Of a stretch of DNA of 64,000 nt, positions 1 to 10,538 are shown one piece after another. Within the stretch, counting starts at the first letter, position 1; each line of letters opens with the position of its first letter. A program made the translations under genes and the position numbers. The stretch spans positions 62,001 to 126,000 of the forward strand of contig NZ_QYYG01000005.1 of the NCBI RefSeq assembly GCF_003591175.1, read 5' to 3'. Below the pieces are notes generated by a model that made no database searches, was not told the DNA's origin, and saw nothing but the letters and a program-made list of their open reading frames with translations. The DNA comes from Serratia inhibens. Its GTDB lineage: Bacteria; Pseudomonadota; Gammaproteobacteria; Enterobacterales; Enterobacteriaceae.

Positions 1-57
1 ATCAAAGCGATTCACATCTTGATTCAGTTGATTGAAAAAGAGATGGTTAAGGCTTAA
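1..57 (+). CDS. gmhA: Phosphoheptose isomerase GmhA, C-terminal end (partial)
   Basis: Frame 1 is open from the first base to a TAA at 55-57 and encodes 18 residues ending [15 protein letters not shown]. This nearly matches the C-terminus of E. coli GmhA (LpcA), the sedoheptulose-7-phosphate isomerase of LPS heptose synthesis. In E. coli gmhA lies directly upstream of yafJ, as here. The rest of the gene lies outside the window. Confidence 0.85.
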   Translation: MKAIHILIQLIEKEMVKA

Positions 58-154
58 TGGCTTCAGGGGGCATGCCGCCCCCCAGACATTTTGTAAGGGC
101 GCCGCATGCTGCGCCCACATAGAACAGTGCCAGTGTGGTAAGGAGTGGCAAGCG

Positions 155-958
155 ATGTGTGAACTGCTCGGGATGAGCGCAAACGTACCGACCGATATCT
201 GCTTTAGCTTTACCGGGCTGGTTCAGCGCGGTGGCCGTACCGGGCCACATAAAGATGGTTGGGGCATTACCTTCTATGAAGGTAACGGCTGCCGTACGTT
301 TAAGGATCCCCAACCGAGTTTCGATTCGCCGATTGCCCGTCTGGTGCAGGAATACCCGATCAAATCCTGCGCGGTGGTATCGCACATCCGCCAGGCCAAT
401 CGCGGCGAAGTGGCGCTGGAAAATACCCACCCGTTTACCCGCGAGCTATGGGGCCGTAACTGGACCTACGCGCATAATGGTCAGTTGAAAGGCTATCGTC
501 AGTTGGAAACCGGCACCTTCCGCCCGGTGGGCCAGACTGACAGCGAATATGCTTTCTGCTGGCTACTGCATCAACTTTCCCTGAAATACCCGCGCACCCC
601 GAGCCGTTGGCCGCCGGTATTCCGCTATATCGCACTGCTGGCGGATCAACTGCGCAAGAAAGGGGTATTCAATATGTTGCTGTCGGACGGGCGTTTTGTC
701 ATGGCCTACTGCTCCACCAACTTATATTGGATCACCCGCCGCGCGCCGTTTGGCAAAGCCACGTTGCTCGATCAGGATGTGGAGATTGATTTTCAGCAGC
801 AGACCACACCCAACGATGTGGTCACGGTGATTGCTACCCAGCCGCTGACGGCGAATGAAACCTGGCACAAGATTGCGCCAGGCGAGTTCGCATTATTTCA
901 CTTCGGTGAGCGGCTTGGTTTGAGCGAAGGGGTTGGTGCTGACAGCGGGAGCCGTTGA
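155..958 (+). CDS. yafJ: Class II glutamine amidotransferase YafJ
   Basis: A 267-residue protein beginning MCELLGM. Cys2 would become the N-terminal nucleophile of an Ntn-type glutaminase domain after Met removal, so it probably hydrolyses glutamine or transfers its amide; the physiological acceptor is unknown. The ATG at 155 is chosen over an in-frame upstream ATG at 32 because it is preceded by AAGGAG (140-145) and puts Cys at position 2 as the family requires. It follows gmhA. Its last 66 bases overlap the 3' end of the opposing yafK. Confidence 0.93.
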   Translation: MCELLGMSANVPTDICFSFTGLVQRGGRTGPHKDGWGITFYEGNGCRTFKDPQPSFDSPIARLVQEYPIKSCAVVSHIRQANRGEVALENTHPFTRELWGRNWTYAHNGQLKGYRQLETGTFRPVGQTDSEYAFCWLLHQLSLKYPRTPSRWPPVFRYIALLADQLRKKGVFNMLLSDGRFVMAYCSTNLYWITRRAPFGKATLLDQDVEIDFQQQTTPNDVVTVIATQPLTANETWHKIAPGEFALFHFGERLGLSEGVGADSGSR

Positions 959-1660
959 CGCGTATTGCGTCATCTGGCTGGTGCTCATGACCGGCTGACC
1001 CAGTACGTACTGGCCATTGGCGACGCTGACCATCGGCGGCTGATGATTCTTGACGAAGTAGTCATAGCCTGGTTTCAACTGGTTCCAGAAGGCGATATCG
1101 CTGGAGGAGCGGTGACGTTTCAGGTTTTGATCGGTCATGCGGAACGGATAGATGCTGATATCGATCCGGCTCTGGCCATAAGCGAATGCGGCTTCCACGT
1201 AGCGGTAAATCTCATCCATATAGGTGTTGGTCATTGCGTAACAACCAATCGATTTACATTCACCGTGGATCATCAGATAAGCGCCGGAATAACCCTGCGA
1301 TTTGTCGTAATCGTTCGGGAAACCGATATTTATTGCACGATAATATTTGCTGTCGGGTTTCAGATGGCGTGAGTCGACGCTATAAAAACCTTCCGGGCTT
1401 TTAAAGTCACCTTCACGGCGTTTCGGGCCGAGTCCGCCGGAAAAATTACAGATGCGGAAGGAGTTCACCAGACGGAATTCGTTGCCCATTTTGGCATACA
1501 ATTCCAGCGTGCGTTCTTCTTTGAAGATCTGAATATAGACCGGTGAACCTACTAATTGCTGTTTAACTACCGGTGCCTCGGGAACCTGCTCGCTGGCGCT
1601 GCAGGCCGTGATCATCGGCATAGAAAAAAGCATCGCAAACAACAGCGCGATTTTGCTCAT
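893..1660 (-). CDS. yafK: YafK family L,D-transpeptidase-fold murein protein
   Basis: A 255-residue exported YkuD-domain protein. The N-terminus is a lipoprotein-type signal with Cys20 in an ITAC lipobox. The active-site segment holds His132 and Cys140 (HGECKSIGC). The E. coli homologue (DpaA/LdtF) cleaves the bond between Braun lipoprotein and peptidoglycan rather than forming cross-links, and that role is inferred here by homology. It is convergent with yafJ, and the two coding regions overlap by 66 bp, more than is usual for housekeeping neighbours. Confidence 0.9.
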   Translation of the reverse strand: MSKIALLFAMLFSMPMITACSASEQVPEAPVVKQQLVGSPVYIQIFKEERTLELYAKMGNEFRLVNSFRICNFSGGLGPKRREGDFKSPEGFYSVDSRHLKPDSKYYRAINIGFPNDYDKSQGYSGAYLMIHGECKSIGCYAMTNTYMDEIYRYVEAAFAYGQSRIDISIYPFRMTDQNLKRHRSSSDIAFWNQLKPGYDYFVKNHQPPMVSVANGQYVLGQPVMSTSQMTQYASTAPAVSTNPFAQTKPLTEVK

Positions 1661-2256
1661 TATTATTCCTGCTTATATTTATCTGCTGGCTCAATGAACT
1701 CGGCCAACATGCCACTGATTATTGTTTTACTGCTTTAAAACACCGCCAGATTACCAGTGTGTTTTTTTTTAGCAATATGCGATGTGTATAAAAAAACCAC
1801 AAACTTCGATAAAAGTGAATCGACAGGCAGATTTTAACGATCGGTGGTGTAAAACAGCAGACATTTAATTGCATTTGCTTGACTCAGGTCACTGCTCAAC
1901 GCAGAACAAAGTGGTGAAAAATGTTAATATTCCGGCTCCGGTTAACCTGTTGTTGCCGATGCAGAAGCGGGCCTTGATCTTATATCCATGGCGATAACAT
2001 GGGCTTTGTGGCAACAAAGTATTAACAGCGTTTTTTTGTGGTGCAAGACGGTTTGTCGTGCAAAACCAGGCAGACGGGAGTCAATCAAGGGAATGTGCGT
2101 AACCCCATTTTGTCAGCGCGAAAGAATTCATGTTGAGCGTGATGCCGTTGCGCTTAACCCGGAGGCTGCTGATGCAGTCTCATCATCCAGGCATCGTCAG
2201 CACCAGCCTCTGGGGCCGGTAAGACGTGTAAACCTAGTCAACATCGTATAAATCCT
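1661..2256 (+). promoter_or_regulatory. Long leader region between yafK and the nqr operon
   Basis: 596 bp without an established gene. The left half is AT-rich and should hold the yafK promoter. The right half leads into nqrA and contains short inverted repeats: CTTTGT-GGCA-ACAAAG at 2004-2019, followed 11 bases later by a run of seven T, and CCATG/CATGG around 1987-2002. There is also an open frame from ATG 2093 to TAA 2251 (52 codons, preceded by AAGGGA) ending five bases before the nqrA ATG. nqrA itself has no convincing Shine-Dalgarno sequence. A leader peptide or structured RNA is possible but unproven. Confidence 0.4.
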
Positions 2257-3606
2257 ATGATTAAAATCAGAAAAGGGTTAGATCTGCCCATTGCCGGAGC
2301 TCCGGTTCAGGCGATTCAGGACGGCCCACCAGTTCAGCATGTTGCCCTGCTTGGGGAAGAATACGTCGGCATGCGCCCTTCCATGTTAGTGCAGGAAGGC
2401 GATGCCGTTAAGAAAGGCCAGGCGCTGTTCGAAGATAAAAAGAACCCCGGGGTTTTCTTCACGGCTCCCGCCAGCGGCCGCATCGCGGCAATCAACCGTG
2501 GCGAGCGCCGGGTGTTGCAGTCCGTGGTTATTGCGATAGAAAACGGCGGAGATGAGCAACTTGAGTTCGCTCATTATCCGGTAGCCGAATTGTCGGAACT
2601 GCCGCGAGAGCAGGTTGAAGGTGAGCTGATCGCCAGCGGCCTGTGGACCGCGCTGCGCACCCGCCCCTTCAGTAAAACGCCGCGTCCCGGCACCACCCCG
2701 CGCGCCATCTTCGTGACCGCCATGGACAGCCAGCCGTTGGCCGCCGATCCGCAGGTGATCATTGCCGGGCAACGGGAAGCCTTTAACGCCGGGCTGGCGG
2801 TGTTGGCGCGCCTGACCGACGGCAAGCTGCACGTTTGCCACGCCGCAGGTGCGAATCTGGGCAAACAGCCTGGTGCGCAGATAACCTACAACGAATTCGC
2901 CGGCCCGCATCCCGCCGGGCTGGTGGGCACCCATATTCACTTCCTCGAACCGGTCAGTTTGAAAAAAACCGTCTGGCATATCGGCTATCAGGACGTCATC
3001 GCCATCGGCACGCTGTTCACCACCGGTCATCTCGACACCCGTCGGGTGGTGGCGCTGGCCGGGCCGCAGGTAGAACAGCCGGCGCTGCTGCGTACCCGGT
3101 TGGGCGCCAGCATTGAGCAACTGACCGCCGGCCGCCTTAAAAGCGGTGAGAACCGGGTGATTTCCGGTTCGGTGCTGAGCGGCACTCATGTCGCCGGCCC
3201 GAATGCGTATCTCGGCCGTTTTCACTCGCAGGTTTGCGTGCTGCAGGAAGGGCGTGATAAACAGCTGTTCGGCTGGATCGCACCTTCACCGGACAAATTC
3301 TCCATTACCCGCACCACGCTGGGCCACTTCCTGAAAAATAAGCTGTTCGCCTTCTCGACCACCACCCATGGCGGCGAGCGTGCAATGGTCCCGATCGGCA
3401 ACTACGAACGGGTGATGCCGCTGGACATTCTGCCGACTCTGCTACTGCGCGATCTGCTGGCGGGCGATACCGACAGCGCGCAGGCGCTGGGTTGCCTGGA
3501 GCTGGATGAGGAAGATCTGGCGCTGTGCACTTTCGTTTGTCCGGGCAAGTATGAATATGCGCCGGTGCTGCGCGACGTGCTGACCAAGATTGAGCAGGAA
3601 GGATAA
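2257..3606 (+). CDS. nqrA: Na+-translocating NADH:quinone reductase subunit A
   Basis: A 449-residue peripheral subunit of the Na+-NQR complex, first gene of the operon. The N-terminus [16 protein letters not shown] is the family signature. NqrA sits on the cytoplasmic face of NqrB and contributes to quinone binding. No membrane segment is evident, as expected. The start has no strong ribosome-binding site; the upstream bases are GTATAAATCCT. It is followed after three bases by nqrB. Confidence 0.97.
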   Translation: MIKIRKGLDLPIAGAPVQAIQDGPPVQHVALLGEEYVGMRPSMLVQEGDAVKKGQALFEDKKNPGVFFTAPASGRIAAINRGERRVLQSVVIAIENGGDEQLEFAHYPVAELSELPREQVEGELIASGLWTALRTRPFSKTPRPGTTPRAIFVTAMDSQPLAADPQVIIAGQREAFNAGLAVLARLTDGKLHVCHAAGANLGKQPGAQITYNEFAGPHPAGLVGTHIHFLEPVSLKKTVWHIGYQDVIAIGTLFTTGHLDTRRVVALAGPQVEQPALLRTRLGASIEQLTAGRLKSGENRVISGSVLSGTHVAGPNAYLGRFHSQVCVLQEGRDKQLFGWIAPSPDKFSITRTTLGHFLKNKLFAFSTTTHGGERAMVPIGNYERVMPLDILPTLLLRDLLAGDTDSAQALGCLELDEEDLALCTFVCPGKYEYAPVLRDVLTKIEQEG

Positions 3607-3609
3607 CCG

Positions 3610-4851
3610 ATGGGCCTGAAGAACTTTTTTGACAAGATCGAGCATCACTTCACGCCGGGCGGCAAGCTGGAAAAGTGGTACCCGCTGTTCGAAGCGACCA
3701 CCACGGTGTTTTACACCCCCGGTCTGGTGACGCGCGGCGCTTCGCACGTGCGCGACGCCATCGATCTGAAACGCATGATGATCCTGGTATGGCTGGCGGT
3801 GTTCCCGGCGATGTTCTGGGGCATGTACAACGTCGGCCAGCAGGCCATTCCGGCGCTGCACCATCTGTACAGCGGCGATCAACTGCAGCAGGTGCTGGCG
3901 GGCGACTGGCATTACCGGCTGGCGCAGTGGCTGGGGGCGTCGCTGGCGGCGGATGCCGGCTGGGCCAGCAAGATGGTGCTTGGCGCCTGCTACTTTATGC
4001 CGATCTACGCCGTGGTGTTTCTCGTCGGCGGTTTCTGGGAAGTGCTGTTCGCGGTCATCCGCAAGCATGAGATTAACGAAGGTTTCTTCGTCACCTCGAT
4101 TTTGTTTGCGCTGATTGTGCCGCCAACGCTACCGCTGTGGCAGGCGGCGCTCGGCATCAGCTTCGGCGTGGTGGTGGCGAAAGAGATTTTCGGCGGCACC
4201 GGGCGCAATTTCCTCAACCCGGCGCTGGCGGGGCGCGCTTTCTTGTTCTTCGCCTATCCGGCGCAGATCTCCGGTGACCTGGTGTGGACCGCCGCCGACG
4301 GTTTCTCCGGTGCGACGCCCTTGGCGCAGTGGAGCGTGGGTGGAGCGCACAGCCTGAGCAACCTGGCCACTGGCCAGTCAATCAGTTGGATGGACGCTTT
4401 CCTCGGCAACATCCCCGGCTCGGTCGGTGAGGTTTCCACGCTGATGATCCTGATCGGCGGTGCGATTATCCTGTTTGGCCGCGTGGCCTCCTGGCGTATT
4501 GTCGCCGGCGTGATGCTCGGCATGATGGCCACCGCCTTCCTGTTCAACAGCATCGGCTCTGCCACCAATCCGCTGTTCGCCATGCCGTGGTATTGGCATC
4601 TGGTGTTGGGCGGCTTTGCCTTCGGCATGATCTTTATGGCCACCGACCCGGTTTCCGCCGCCTTTACCAACAAGGGAAAGTGGTGGTACGGCATCCTGAT
4701 TGGCGTGATGTGCGTGTTGATCCGGGTGGTCAACCCGGCCTACCCGGAAGGCATGATGCTGGCGATCCTGTTCGCCAATCTGTTCGCACCGCTGTTCGAT
4801 TATCTGGTGGTGCAGGCCAACATCAAGCGGAGAAAAGCCCGTGGCGAATGA
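3610..4851 (+). CDS. nqrB: Na+-NQR subunit B, covalent FMN and Na+ channel subunit
   Basis: A 413-residue polytopic inner-membrane protein. It carries the flavinylation motif SGATPL, with Thr236 as the expected phosphoester-linked FMN site, the same number as in the Vibrio enzyme. NqrB passes electrons to riboflavin and quinone and forms the Na+ path. The attached FMN would be installed by ApbE, encoded five genes downstream. The 3' end overlaps the nqrC GTG start by 11 bases, which suggests translational coupling. Confidence 0.97.
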   Translation: MGLKNFFDKIEHHFTPGGKLEKWYPLFEATTTVFYTPGLVTRGASHVRDAIDLKRMMILVWLAVFPAMFWGMYNVGQQAIPALHHLYSGDQLQQVLAGDWHYRLAQWLGASLAADAGWASKMVLGACYFMPIYAVVFLVGGFWEVLFAVIRKHEINEGFFVTSILFALIVPPTLPLWQAALGISFGVVVAKEIFGGTGRNFLNPALAGRAFLFFAYPAQISGDLVWTAADGFSGATPLAQWSVGGAHSLSNLATGQSISWMDAFLGNIPGSVGEVSTLMILIGGAIILFGRVASWRIVAGVMLGMMATAFLFNSIGSATNPLFAMPWYWHLVLGGFAFGMIFMATDPVSAAFTNKGKWWYGILIGVMCVLIRVVNPAYPEGMMLAILFANLFAPLFDYLVVQANIKRRKARGE

Positions 4852-5635
4852 AGCTAAAAACGACACTATCGGCAAAACGCTGCTGGTGGTACTGCTGCTG
4901 TGTCTGGTGTGTTCGGTGGTGGTGGCGGGTTCCGCCGTCGGCCTCAAGTCCAAACAGCAGGAGCAAAAGCTGCTCGACAAGCAGCGCAATATCCTCGACG
5001 TAGCCGGCCTGTTGCAGCCGAAGATGGAAGGTGAGCAGGTCAAGGCGTTGTTCACCCAGCGCATCGAACCGCGCTTGCTGGATTTGAACAGCGGTGAGTT
5101 CGTGGCGGGCAATGCGGCGGCGTTCGATCTGGCCGCTGCGCTGCGTGACGATGCCAAAAGCGTCGCCTTGCCGGCAGGTGAAGATCCGGCTGGCATCAAA
5201 CGCCGCAGCAACCGGGCGGAAATCTATCTGGTTCGCGATAACGGCGGGGCGGTGAACCAAATCGTGCTGCCGGTCTACGGCACCGGCCTATGGTCGATGA
5301 TGTACGCTTTTGTGGCGCTGGACAGCGACGGCAATACGGTGAAAGGCATCACTTATTACGATCAGGGGGAAACCCCGGGCCTGGGCGGTGAAGTTGAGAA
5401 TGCCGGTTGGCGTCAGCAGTGGATCGGCAAAAAGCTGTTTGATAACGACGGCAAGCCGGCGATCCGCGTGGTGAAAGGCGGGGCGCGTCAAGGGGATGAG
5501 CACGGGGTGGACGGTTTGTCCGGCGCCACGCTGACCTCCAACGGCGTGCAGCACACTTTTGATTTCTGGTTGGGCGAGCAAGGTTTTGGCCCATTCCTGC
5601 AAAAAGTCCGTGAAGGAGCGCTGAAAAATGGCTGA
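4841..5635 (+). CDS. nqrC: Na+-NQR subunit C, covalent FMN subunit
   Basis: A 264-residue protein with one N-terminal membrane helix (about residues 12-34) and a periplasmic FMN domain. The motif SGATLTS places the FMN-linked threonine at residue 230 (Thr225 in Vibrio). It starts at GTG inside the end of nqrB and ends inside the start of nqrD with an 8-base overlap, so B-C-D are tightly coupled. It relays electrons between the other flavin and iron-sulfur centres of the complex. Confidence 0.97.
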   Translation: MANEAKNDTIGKTLLVVLLLCLVCSVVVAGSAVGLKSKQQEQKLLDKQRNILDVAGLLQPKMEGEQVKALFTQRIEPRLLDLNSGEFVAGNAAAFDLAAALRDDAKSVALPAGEDPAGIKRRSNRAEIYLVRDNGGAVNQIVLPVYGTGLWSMMYAFVALDSDGNTVKGITYYDQGETPGLGGEVENAGWRQQWIGKKLFDNDGKPAIRVVKGGARQGDEHGVDGLSGATLTSNGVQHTFDFWLGEQGFGPFLQKVREGALKNG

Positions 5636-6257
5636 TTCCAAAGAGATTAAGCGGGTCCTGCTCGGGCCGCTGTTTGATAACAACCCTATAGCCTTGCAGG
5701 TGCTCGGGGTGTGTTCCGCGTTGGCGGTGACCACCAAGCTGGAAACGGCGGTGGTGATGACCATCGCGGTGACCCTGGTCACGGCGTTCTCCAGCTTCTT
5801 TATTTCCCTGATCCGTCACCATATTCCGAACAGCGTGCGCATCATCGTGCAGATGGCGATTATCGCCTCGCTGGTGATTGTGGTCGATCAGCTGCTGCGC
5901 GCTTATGCGTTCGAGATTTCCAAGCAGCTGTCGGTGTTTGTCGGCCTGATCATCACCAACTGTATCGTGATGGGGCGTGCCGAAGCCTACGCCATGAAGT
6001 CGCCGCCTATTGAAAGCTTTATGGACGGTATCGGCAACGGGCTGGGTTATGGGGTGATCCTGGTGCTGGTCGGTTTCCTGCGCGAGCTGATTGGCTCGGG
6101 CAAGCTGTTTGGCATTCCGGTGCTGGATACGGTGCAGAACGGCGGCTGGTATCAGCCGAACGGCCTGTTCCTGCTGGCGCCGAGCGCGTTCTTTATCATC
6201 GGCCTGCTGATTTGGGTGCTGCGCACCCTGAAGCCCGCACAGATCGAAAAGGAGTAA
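5628..6257 (+). CDS. nqrD: Na+-NQR subunit D
   Basis: A 209-residue integral membrane subunit with about six hydrophobic helices, begun by ATG at 5628 inside the nqrC 3' end. NqrD and NqrE are homologous, inverted-topology proteins related to RnfE/RnfA that together hold an iron centre in the membrane. The sequence ([14 protein letters not shown] at the N-terminus) fits the family throughout. Six bases separate it from nqrE. Confidence 0.96.
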   Translation: MADSKEIKRVLLGPLFDNNPIALQVLGVCSALAVTTKLETAVVMTIAVTLVTAFSSFFISLIRHHIPNSVRIIVQMAIIASLVIVVDQLLRAYAFEISKQLSVFVGLIITNCIVMGRAEAYAMKSPPIESFMDGIGNGLGYGVILVLVGFLRELIGSGKLFGIPVLDTVQNGGWYQPNGLFLLAPSAFFIIGLLIWVLRTLKPAQIEKE

Positions 6258-6263
6258 CGGCCG

Positions 6264-6860
<597 letters not shown>

Positions 6861-6875
6861 AGGCGGGAAGAATCT

Positions 6876-8099
6876 ATGGAAATTATTTTAGGCGTCGCGA
6901 TGTTTACCGGCATCGTTATGGTGCTGGTACTGCTGATCCTGTTCGCTAAATCAAAGCTGGTGAACACCGGTGACATTGCGGTGGAAGTTAACGGCGATCA
7001 GGGCAAGAGTTTTAATGCGCCGGCGGGCGACAAGCTGTTGAACATGCTCTCCAGCCAGGGGATCTTCGTGTCCTCGGCCTGCGGCGGTGGCGGCTCCTGC
7101 GGCCAGTGCCGGGTGGTGATTAAAGAGGGCGGCGGCGATATCCTGCCGACCGAACTTTCGCACATCAACAAGCGCGAAGCGAAAGAAGGCTGCCGTCTGG
7201 CTTGTCAGGTGAACGTGAAGCAGAACCTGAAAATCGAGCTGCCGGAAGAAATTTTCGGCGTGAAGAAGTGGGAGTGCGAGGTTATCTCCAATGATAACAA
7301 AGCCACCTTTATCAAAGAGCTGAAGCTGAAAATTCCCGATGGCGAAGACGTACCGTTCCGCGCCGGCGGGTTTATCCAGATCGAAGCGCCGGCCCATGAC
7401 ATCAGCTATGCCGATTTTGACGTGCCGGAGGAGTACCGCGGCGACTGGGACAAGTTCAACCTGTTCCGCTACCGCTCGGCGGTGAACGACACCACGGTAC
7501 GCGCTTACTCAATGGCGAACTACCCGGATGAAAAGGGCATCATCATGCTCAACGTGCGTATCGCCACACCGCCGCCGCGTGCGCCGGACGTGCCGCCGGG
7601 CATTATGTCCTCTTATATCTGGTCGCTGAAGGCCGGCGACAAGGTGACTATCTCCGGGCCGTTCGGCGAGTTCTTCGCCAAAGATACCGACGCCGAAATG
7701 ATCTTTATCGGCGGTGGTGCCGGCATGGCGCCGATGCGCTCGCATATCTTCGACCAGCTTAATCGCTTGAACTCGAAGCGCAAAATCACCTTCTGGTACG
7801 GCGCGCGTTCGCTGCGTGAAATGTTCTATGAGGATGATTTCAATCGGTTGCAGGCGGAGAATGAAAACTTCACCTGGCACGTGGCGCTTTCCGATCCCCA
7901 GCCTGAGGATAACTGGACCGGCTACACCGGCTTTATCCATAATGTTCTGCTGGAGAACTATCTGAAGCACCACCCGGCGCCGGAAGACTGCGAGTTTTAT
8001 ATGTGTGGCCCGCCGATGATGAACGCTGCGGTGATCAAGATGCTGAAAGATCTGGGTGTCGAAGATGAAAATATCATGCTGGATGATTTTGGTGGCTAA
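6876..8099 (+). CDS. nqrF: Na+-NQR subunit F, NADH dehydrogenase
   Basis: A 407-residue electron-input subunit. One N-terminal helix is followed by a plant-type 2Fe-2S ferredoxin domain with ligands Cys69, Cys75, Cys78 and Cys110, the spacing of Vibrio NqrF shifted by one. An FAD-binding motif RAYSMAN comes next, then an NADH domain ([20 protein letters not shown]). It oxidises NADH and feeds FAD and the 2Fe-2S centre. The stop codon directly abuts the apbE start. Confidence 0.97.
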   Translation: MEIILGVAMFTGIVMVLVLLILFAKSKLVNTGDIAVEVNGDQGKSFNAPAGDKLLNMLSSQGIFVSSACGGGGSCGQCRVVIKEGGGDILPTELSHINKREAKEGCRLACQVNVKQNLKIELPEEIFGVKKWECEVISNDNKATFIKELKLKIPDGEDVPFRAGGFIQIEAPAHDISYADFDVPEEYRGDWDKFNLFRYRSAVNDTTVRAYSMANYPDEKGIIMLNVRIATPPPRAPDVPPGIMSSYIWSLKAGDKVTISGPFGEFFAKDTDAEMIFIGGGAGMAPMRSHIFDQLNRLNSKRKITFWYGARSLREMFYEDDFNRLQAENENFTWHVALSDPQPEDNWTGYTGFIHNVLLENYLKHHPAPEDCEFYMCGPPMMNAAVIKMLKDLGVEDENIMLDDFGG

Positions 8100-9131
8100 A
8101 TGCGCGTAGGGGCAATGAAGGGCTGGATGACGGCGGTGGCACTGGGTGCCACGTTGTTATTGACCGGTTGCGGGCCGGAGCAGGTGAATCTCGATGGCAA
8201 AACCATGGGGACGTCTTATTCGATCCGTTATGTCACCGGTGACGACACGCCGTCGGCGGCCAGAATACAGGCGGAGATCGACAAACGCCTGGAGTTGGTG
8301 AACGATCAAATGTCCACCTACCGGCCGGGCTCGGAGCTGAGCCGCTTCAACGCCAGCCGCGAGGTGGGCAAACCCTTCCCGGTATCGGCAGCGACGACCG
8401 AAGTGGTGCTGGAGGCGCTGCGCATCAACCGCGTGACCGACGGCGCGCTGGACGTGACTGTCGGGCCGCTGGTCAATCTGTGGGGCTTTGGCCCGGAAGG
8501 GCGACCGGACAAGGTGCCGAGCGCTGCCGCACTGGAACAACGCCGCGCCTGGACCGGCATCGACAAACTGTCGGTACAGGGCAACGCGCTGGTGAAACAC
8601 ATTCCGGAACTGTATGTCGATCTCTCGTCCATTGCCAAAGGCTATGGCGTGGATGTGATTGCTCAGTACCTGCAATCGCAGCAGGTGAAAAACTACATGG
8701 TGGATATCGGCGGTGAGGTGCGCACCCGCGGCCACAACGGCGAGAAAAAACCGTGGCGTATCGCCATTGAACGGCCGACGGCCGGCGTGGAGCAAAAAGC
8801 GCAGTTGGTGATCCAACCGGGGGAGATGTCCATCGCCACCTCTGGGGATTACCGCAACTACTTTGAGCAAGACGGCGTGCGCTACTCGCACACCATAGAT
8901 CCGATCACCGGCCGGCCGATCCATCATCATCTGGTTTCGGTCACCGTACTGAGCCCGACCTGCATGGCCGCCGACGGCCTGTCGACCGGGCTGAACGTGT
9001 TGGGGCCGGAGCGCGGTATGGCGTTGGCCAACCTGATGGGGATCCCGGTATTCATGATTGTGAAAACCGCCAACGGATTTGAAGAGCGCTACTCTGAGGC
9101 GTTCAAACCCTATCTGAAAAAGATCTTATGA
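8100..9131 (+). CDS. apbE: FAD:protein FMN transferase ApbE (lipoprotein)
   Basis: A 343-residue flavin transferase that uses FAD to attach FMN through a phosphoester to threonines of NqrB and NqrC. The lipobox LLTGC predicts an outer-membrane or periplasmic lipoprotein, which places it on the correct side for NqrC. The motif GKTMGTSYSIRY and the later DPITGRPI segment are typical. A second ATG at 8115 has a better ribosome-binding site (TAGGGGCA) and may be the true start. Location in the operon ties it to NQR maturation. Confidence 0.94.
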   Translation: MRVGAMKGWMTAVALGATLLLTGCGPEQVNLDGKTMGTSYSIRYVTGDDTPSAARIQAEIDKRLELVNDQMSTYRPGSELSRFNASREVGKPFPVSAATTEVVLEALRINRVTDGALDVTVGPLVNLWGFGPEGRPDKVPSAAALEQRRAWTGIDKLSVQGNALVKHIPELYVDLSSIAKGYGVDVIAQYLQSQQVKNYMVDIGGEVRTRGHNGEKKPWRIAIERPTAGVEQKAQLVIQPGEMSIATSGDYRNYFEQDGVRYSHTIDPITGRPIHHHLVSVTVLSPTCMAADGLSTGLNVLGPERGMALANLMGIPVFMIVKTANGFEERYSEAFKPYLKKIL

Positions 9132-9138
9132 GGCCGCT

Positions 9139-9366
9139 ATGTTGACGGTATTTATCGCCACCTTCGTGCTGTTTCTGCTGGTTATCGGCGGCATGTCGCT
9201 GGGCTATGTGTTCAAACGCAAGAGCCTGCAAGGCAGTTGCGGCGGCATCACTTCGTTGGGGATGGAAAAGGTCTGTGACTGCCCGGAGCCTTGTGATGCG
9301 CGCAAGAAGCGTGAAGCCAAAGAGGCGCTGCGGCGACAACAGTTGGAAAAACACCGGATCATCTGA
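9139..9366 (+). CDS. nqrM: NQR maturation factor NqrM (DUF539)
   Basis: A 75-residue protein with one N-terminal membrane helix, then a cysteine-containing stretch (SCGG, VCDCPEPC) and a basic C-terminal tail. NqrM is required for assembly of functional Na+-NQR in Vibrio and Klebsiella-type operons, apparently by delivering iron to the NqrD/NqrE site through its cysteines. It is the last gene of the operon, eight bases after apbE, and is followed by a terminator. Confidence 0.93.
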   Translation: MLTVFIATFVLFLLVIGGMSLGYVFKRKSLQGSCGGITSLGMEKVCDCPEPCDARKKREAKEALRRQQLEKHRII

Positions 9367-9372
9367 ATACGA

Positions 9373-9398
9373 GGGGCGCACGTGGCGCCCCTTTCTCT
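9373..9398 (+). terminator. Rho-independent terminator of the nqr operon
   Basis: A seven-base-pair GC stem GGGGCGC/GCGCCCC with a five-base loop is followed by TTTCTCT. It sits seven bases after the nqrM stop and just before the 3' end of the opposing gene. Confidence 0.8.
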
Positions 9399-9403
9399 AT
9401 CGG

Positions 9404-10300
9404 TTATTTGGCCTTGCGGAAGTCTTTCGCTTCGGCCGGCGAGTTGACCATCACCCCGTCTGCCCCCAGCGCCAGTGCCTGCTGGTACTCCGCCGCTGAA
9501 TTGACGCCGAACAAAATGATATGCGCCGGGCCTTGCGAACGGAAACAGTCGATCGACTCTTTATCCCAGATCAGAAACGCTTTCGAGCGCCCTTCGCCCA
9601 GAGTGTATTTCTCCACCACTTCCACTTCACGTTTCAGCTCCAGCCCGTACCAGCGCGGTTGCTGATTATCCGCTTTTAATTCGCACTGGTGCGCCATGGT
9701 GATATTGGCCAGCAAGGTACGGGTTTCGTCGCGGCTTTCAAAGCGTTTGATCTGCGGCGGCAGCGCTTGCAGGTATTTGGCATCGGTAGAATACACGCGG
9801 GTGCGGTTCAGGCTGCCGGCCTTCTCCAGCGTCACCAGCAGCGCTTTGCCAAATTGCACCGGATCGGCGTCCGGCGATTTGATATCCAGATAGAAGGTTA
9901 CCTTGGGGAAAGCGTCCAGGATCTCATCCAGGCGCGGGATCCCGATGCCTTTGCCGCGAAACGGATGAGTTTCACCCTTTGCGAATGACCAGCCGGCATC
10001 CACTTTGGCCAGTTGATCGGCGGTATAGGCGGAGACCGGCCCCTGCTCGTTGGTCAAGGCTTTGAGATCGGAAGGGCGGTACAACAGGATCGCGCCGTCT
10101 TTAGATTGTTGTAACGTGATCCAAATGGCGTCGGCGCCATTTTTCAGTGCGGTTTCAATGGCGATGCGGGTGTTTTCCGGCGCGTCAGCGGTGCCGCCGC
10201 GGTGGGCGATAATGGCTGGAGCATGGCCGACAGTGGCACTTGCCGCCAGCGAAACCAGCGACAGCGTGGAAGCCAACAGCAAATGGGAAAACCTGATCAT
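9404..10300 (-). CDS. Secreted GDPD-fold protein with a degenerate active site
   Basis: A 298-residue protein with a Sec signal (cleavage near Ala22) and the fold of glycerophosphodiester phosphodiesterases. HRGGTADAPENT gives the first catalytic His33-Arg34 pair. The usual E-x-D metal ligands are replaced by Trp60 and Thr62 (AIWITLQQSKDG), the second catalytic His-Asp by Tyr74-Arg75 (ILLYRPSD), and the later Glu by Asp139 (YLDIKS). Family membership is clear. Classical phosphodiesterase activity is doubtful, so this may be a binding protein or an altered enzyme. It is monocistronic and convergent with nqrM. Confidence 0.8.
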   Translation of the reverse strand: MIRFSHLLLASTLSLVSLAASATVGHAPAIIAHRGGTADAPENTRIAIETALKNGADAIWITLQQSKDGAILLYRPSDLKALTNEQGPVSAYTADQLAKVDAGWSFAKGETHPFRGKGIGIPRLDEILDAFPKVTFYLDIKSPDADPVQFGKALLVTLEKAGSLNRTRVYSTDAKYLQALPPQIKRFESRDETRTLLANITMAHQCELKADNQQPRWYGLELKREVEVVEKYTLGEGRSKAFLIWDKESIDCFRSQGPAHIILFGVNSAAEYQQALALGADGVMVNSPAEAKDFRKAK

Positions 10301-10318
10301 GCGGGATACCTTTTATGC

Positions 10319-10379
10319 TATACCCACCGTCTTTCAAGCCGCAGCCTTGTGAGCTGCTACATGAAATCCATAGGGTATA
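10319..10379. repeat. Enterobacterial intergenic palindrome copy
   Basis: TATACCC (10319-10325) and GGGTATA (10373-10379) bracket an inner CTTTCAAGCCGCAGC ... GCTGCTACATGAAA palindrome. The arrangement resembles the short repeat seen in intergenic regions of Serratia and Yersinia. It lies in the 5' region of the GDPD-fold gene. Related copies are at 50931 and 60574. Confidence 0.6.
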
Positions 10380-10506
10380 AGGATGAGAGAGCCTGAGTCA
10401 GCGGAAATCATACTATTGAAAAATTAAGTTTTTTTAACAACGCGCAAATATCTGGTGCAAACGCCGCTTTCTCCATGCCACCGAGTCTTGAGCTTTCGAT
10501 TATTGG

Positions 10507-10522
10507 CTGTATACTTATACAG
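10507..10522 (+). promoter_or_regulatory. LexA (SOS) box of dinB
   Basis: CTGTATACTTATACAG fits the LexA consensus CTGT-N8-ACAG exactly and ends 16 bases before the dinB start. dinB is a classic SOS gene, so damage induction is expected. Confidence 0.93.
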
Positions 10523-10538
10523 TATTATTGGAGGCGCG

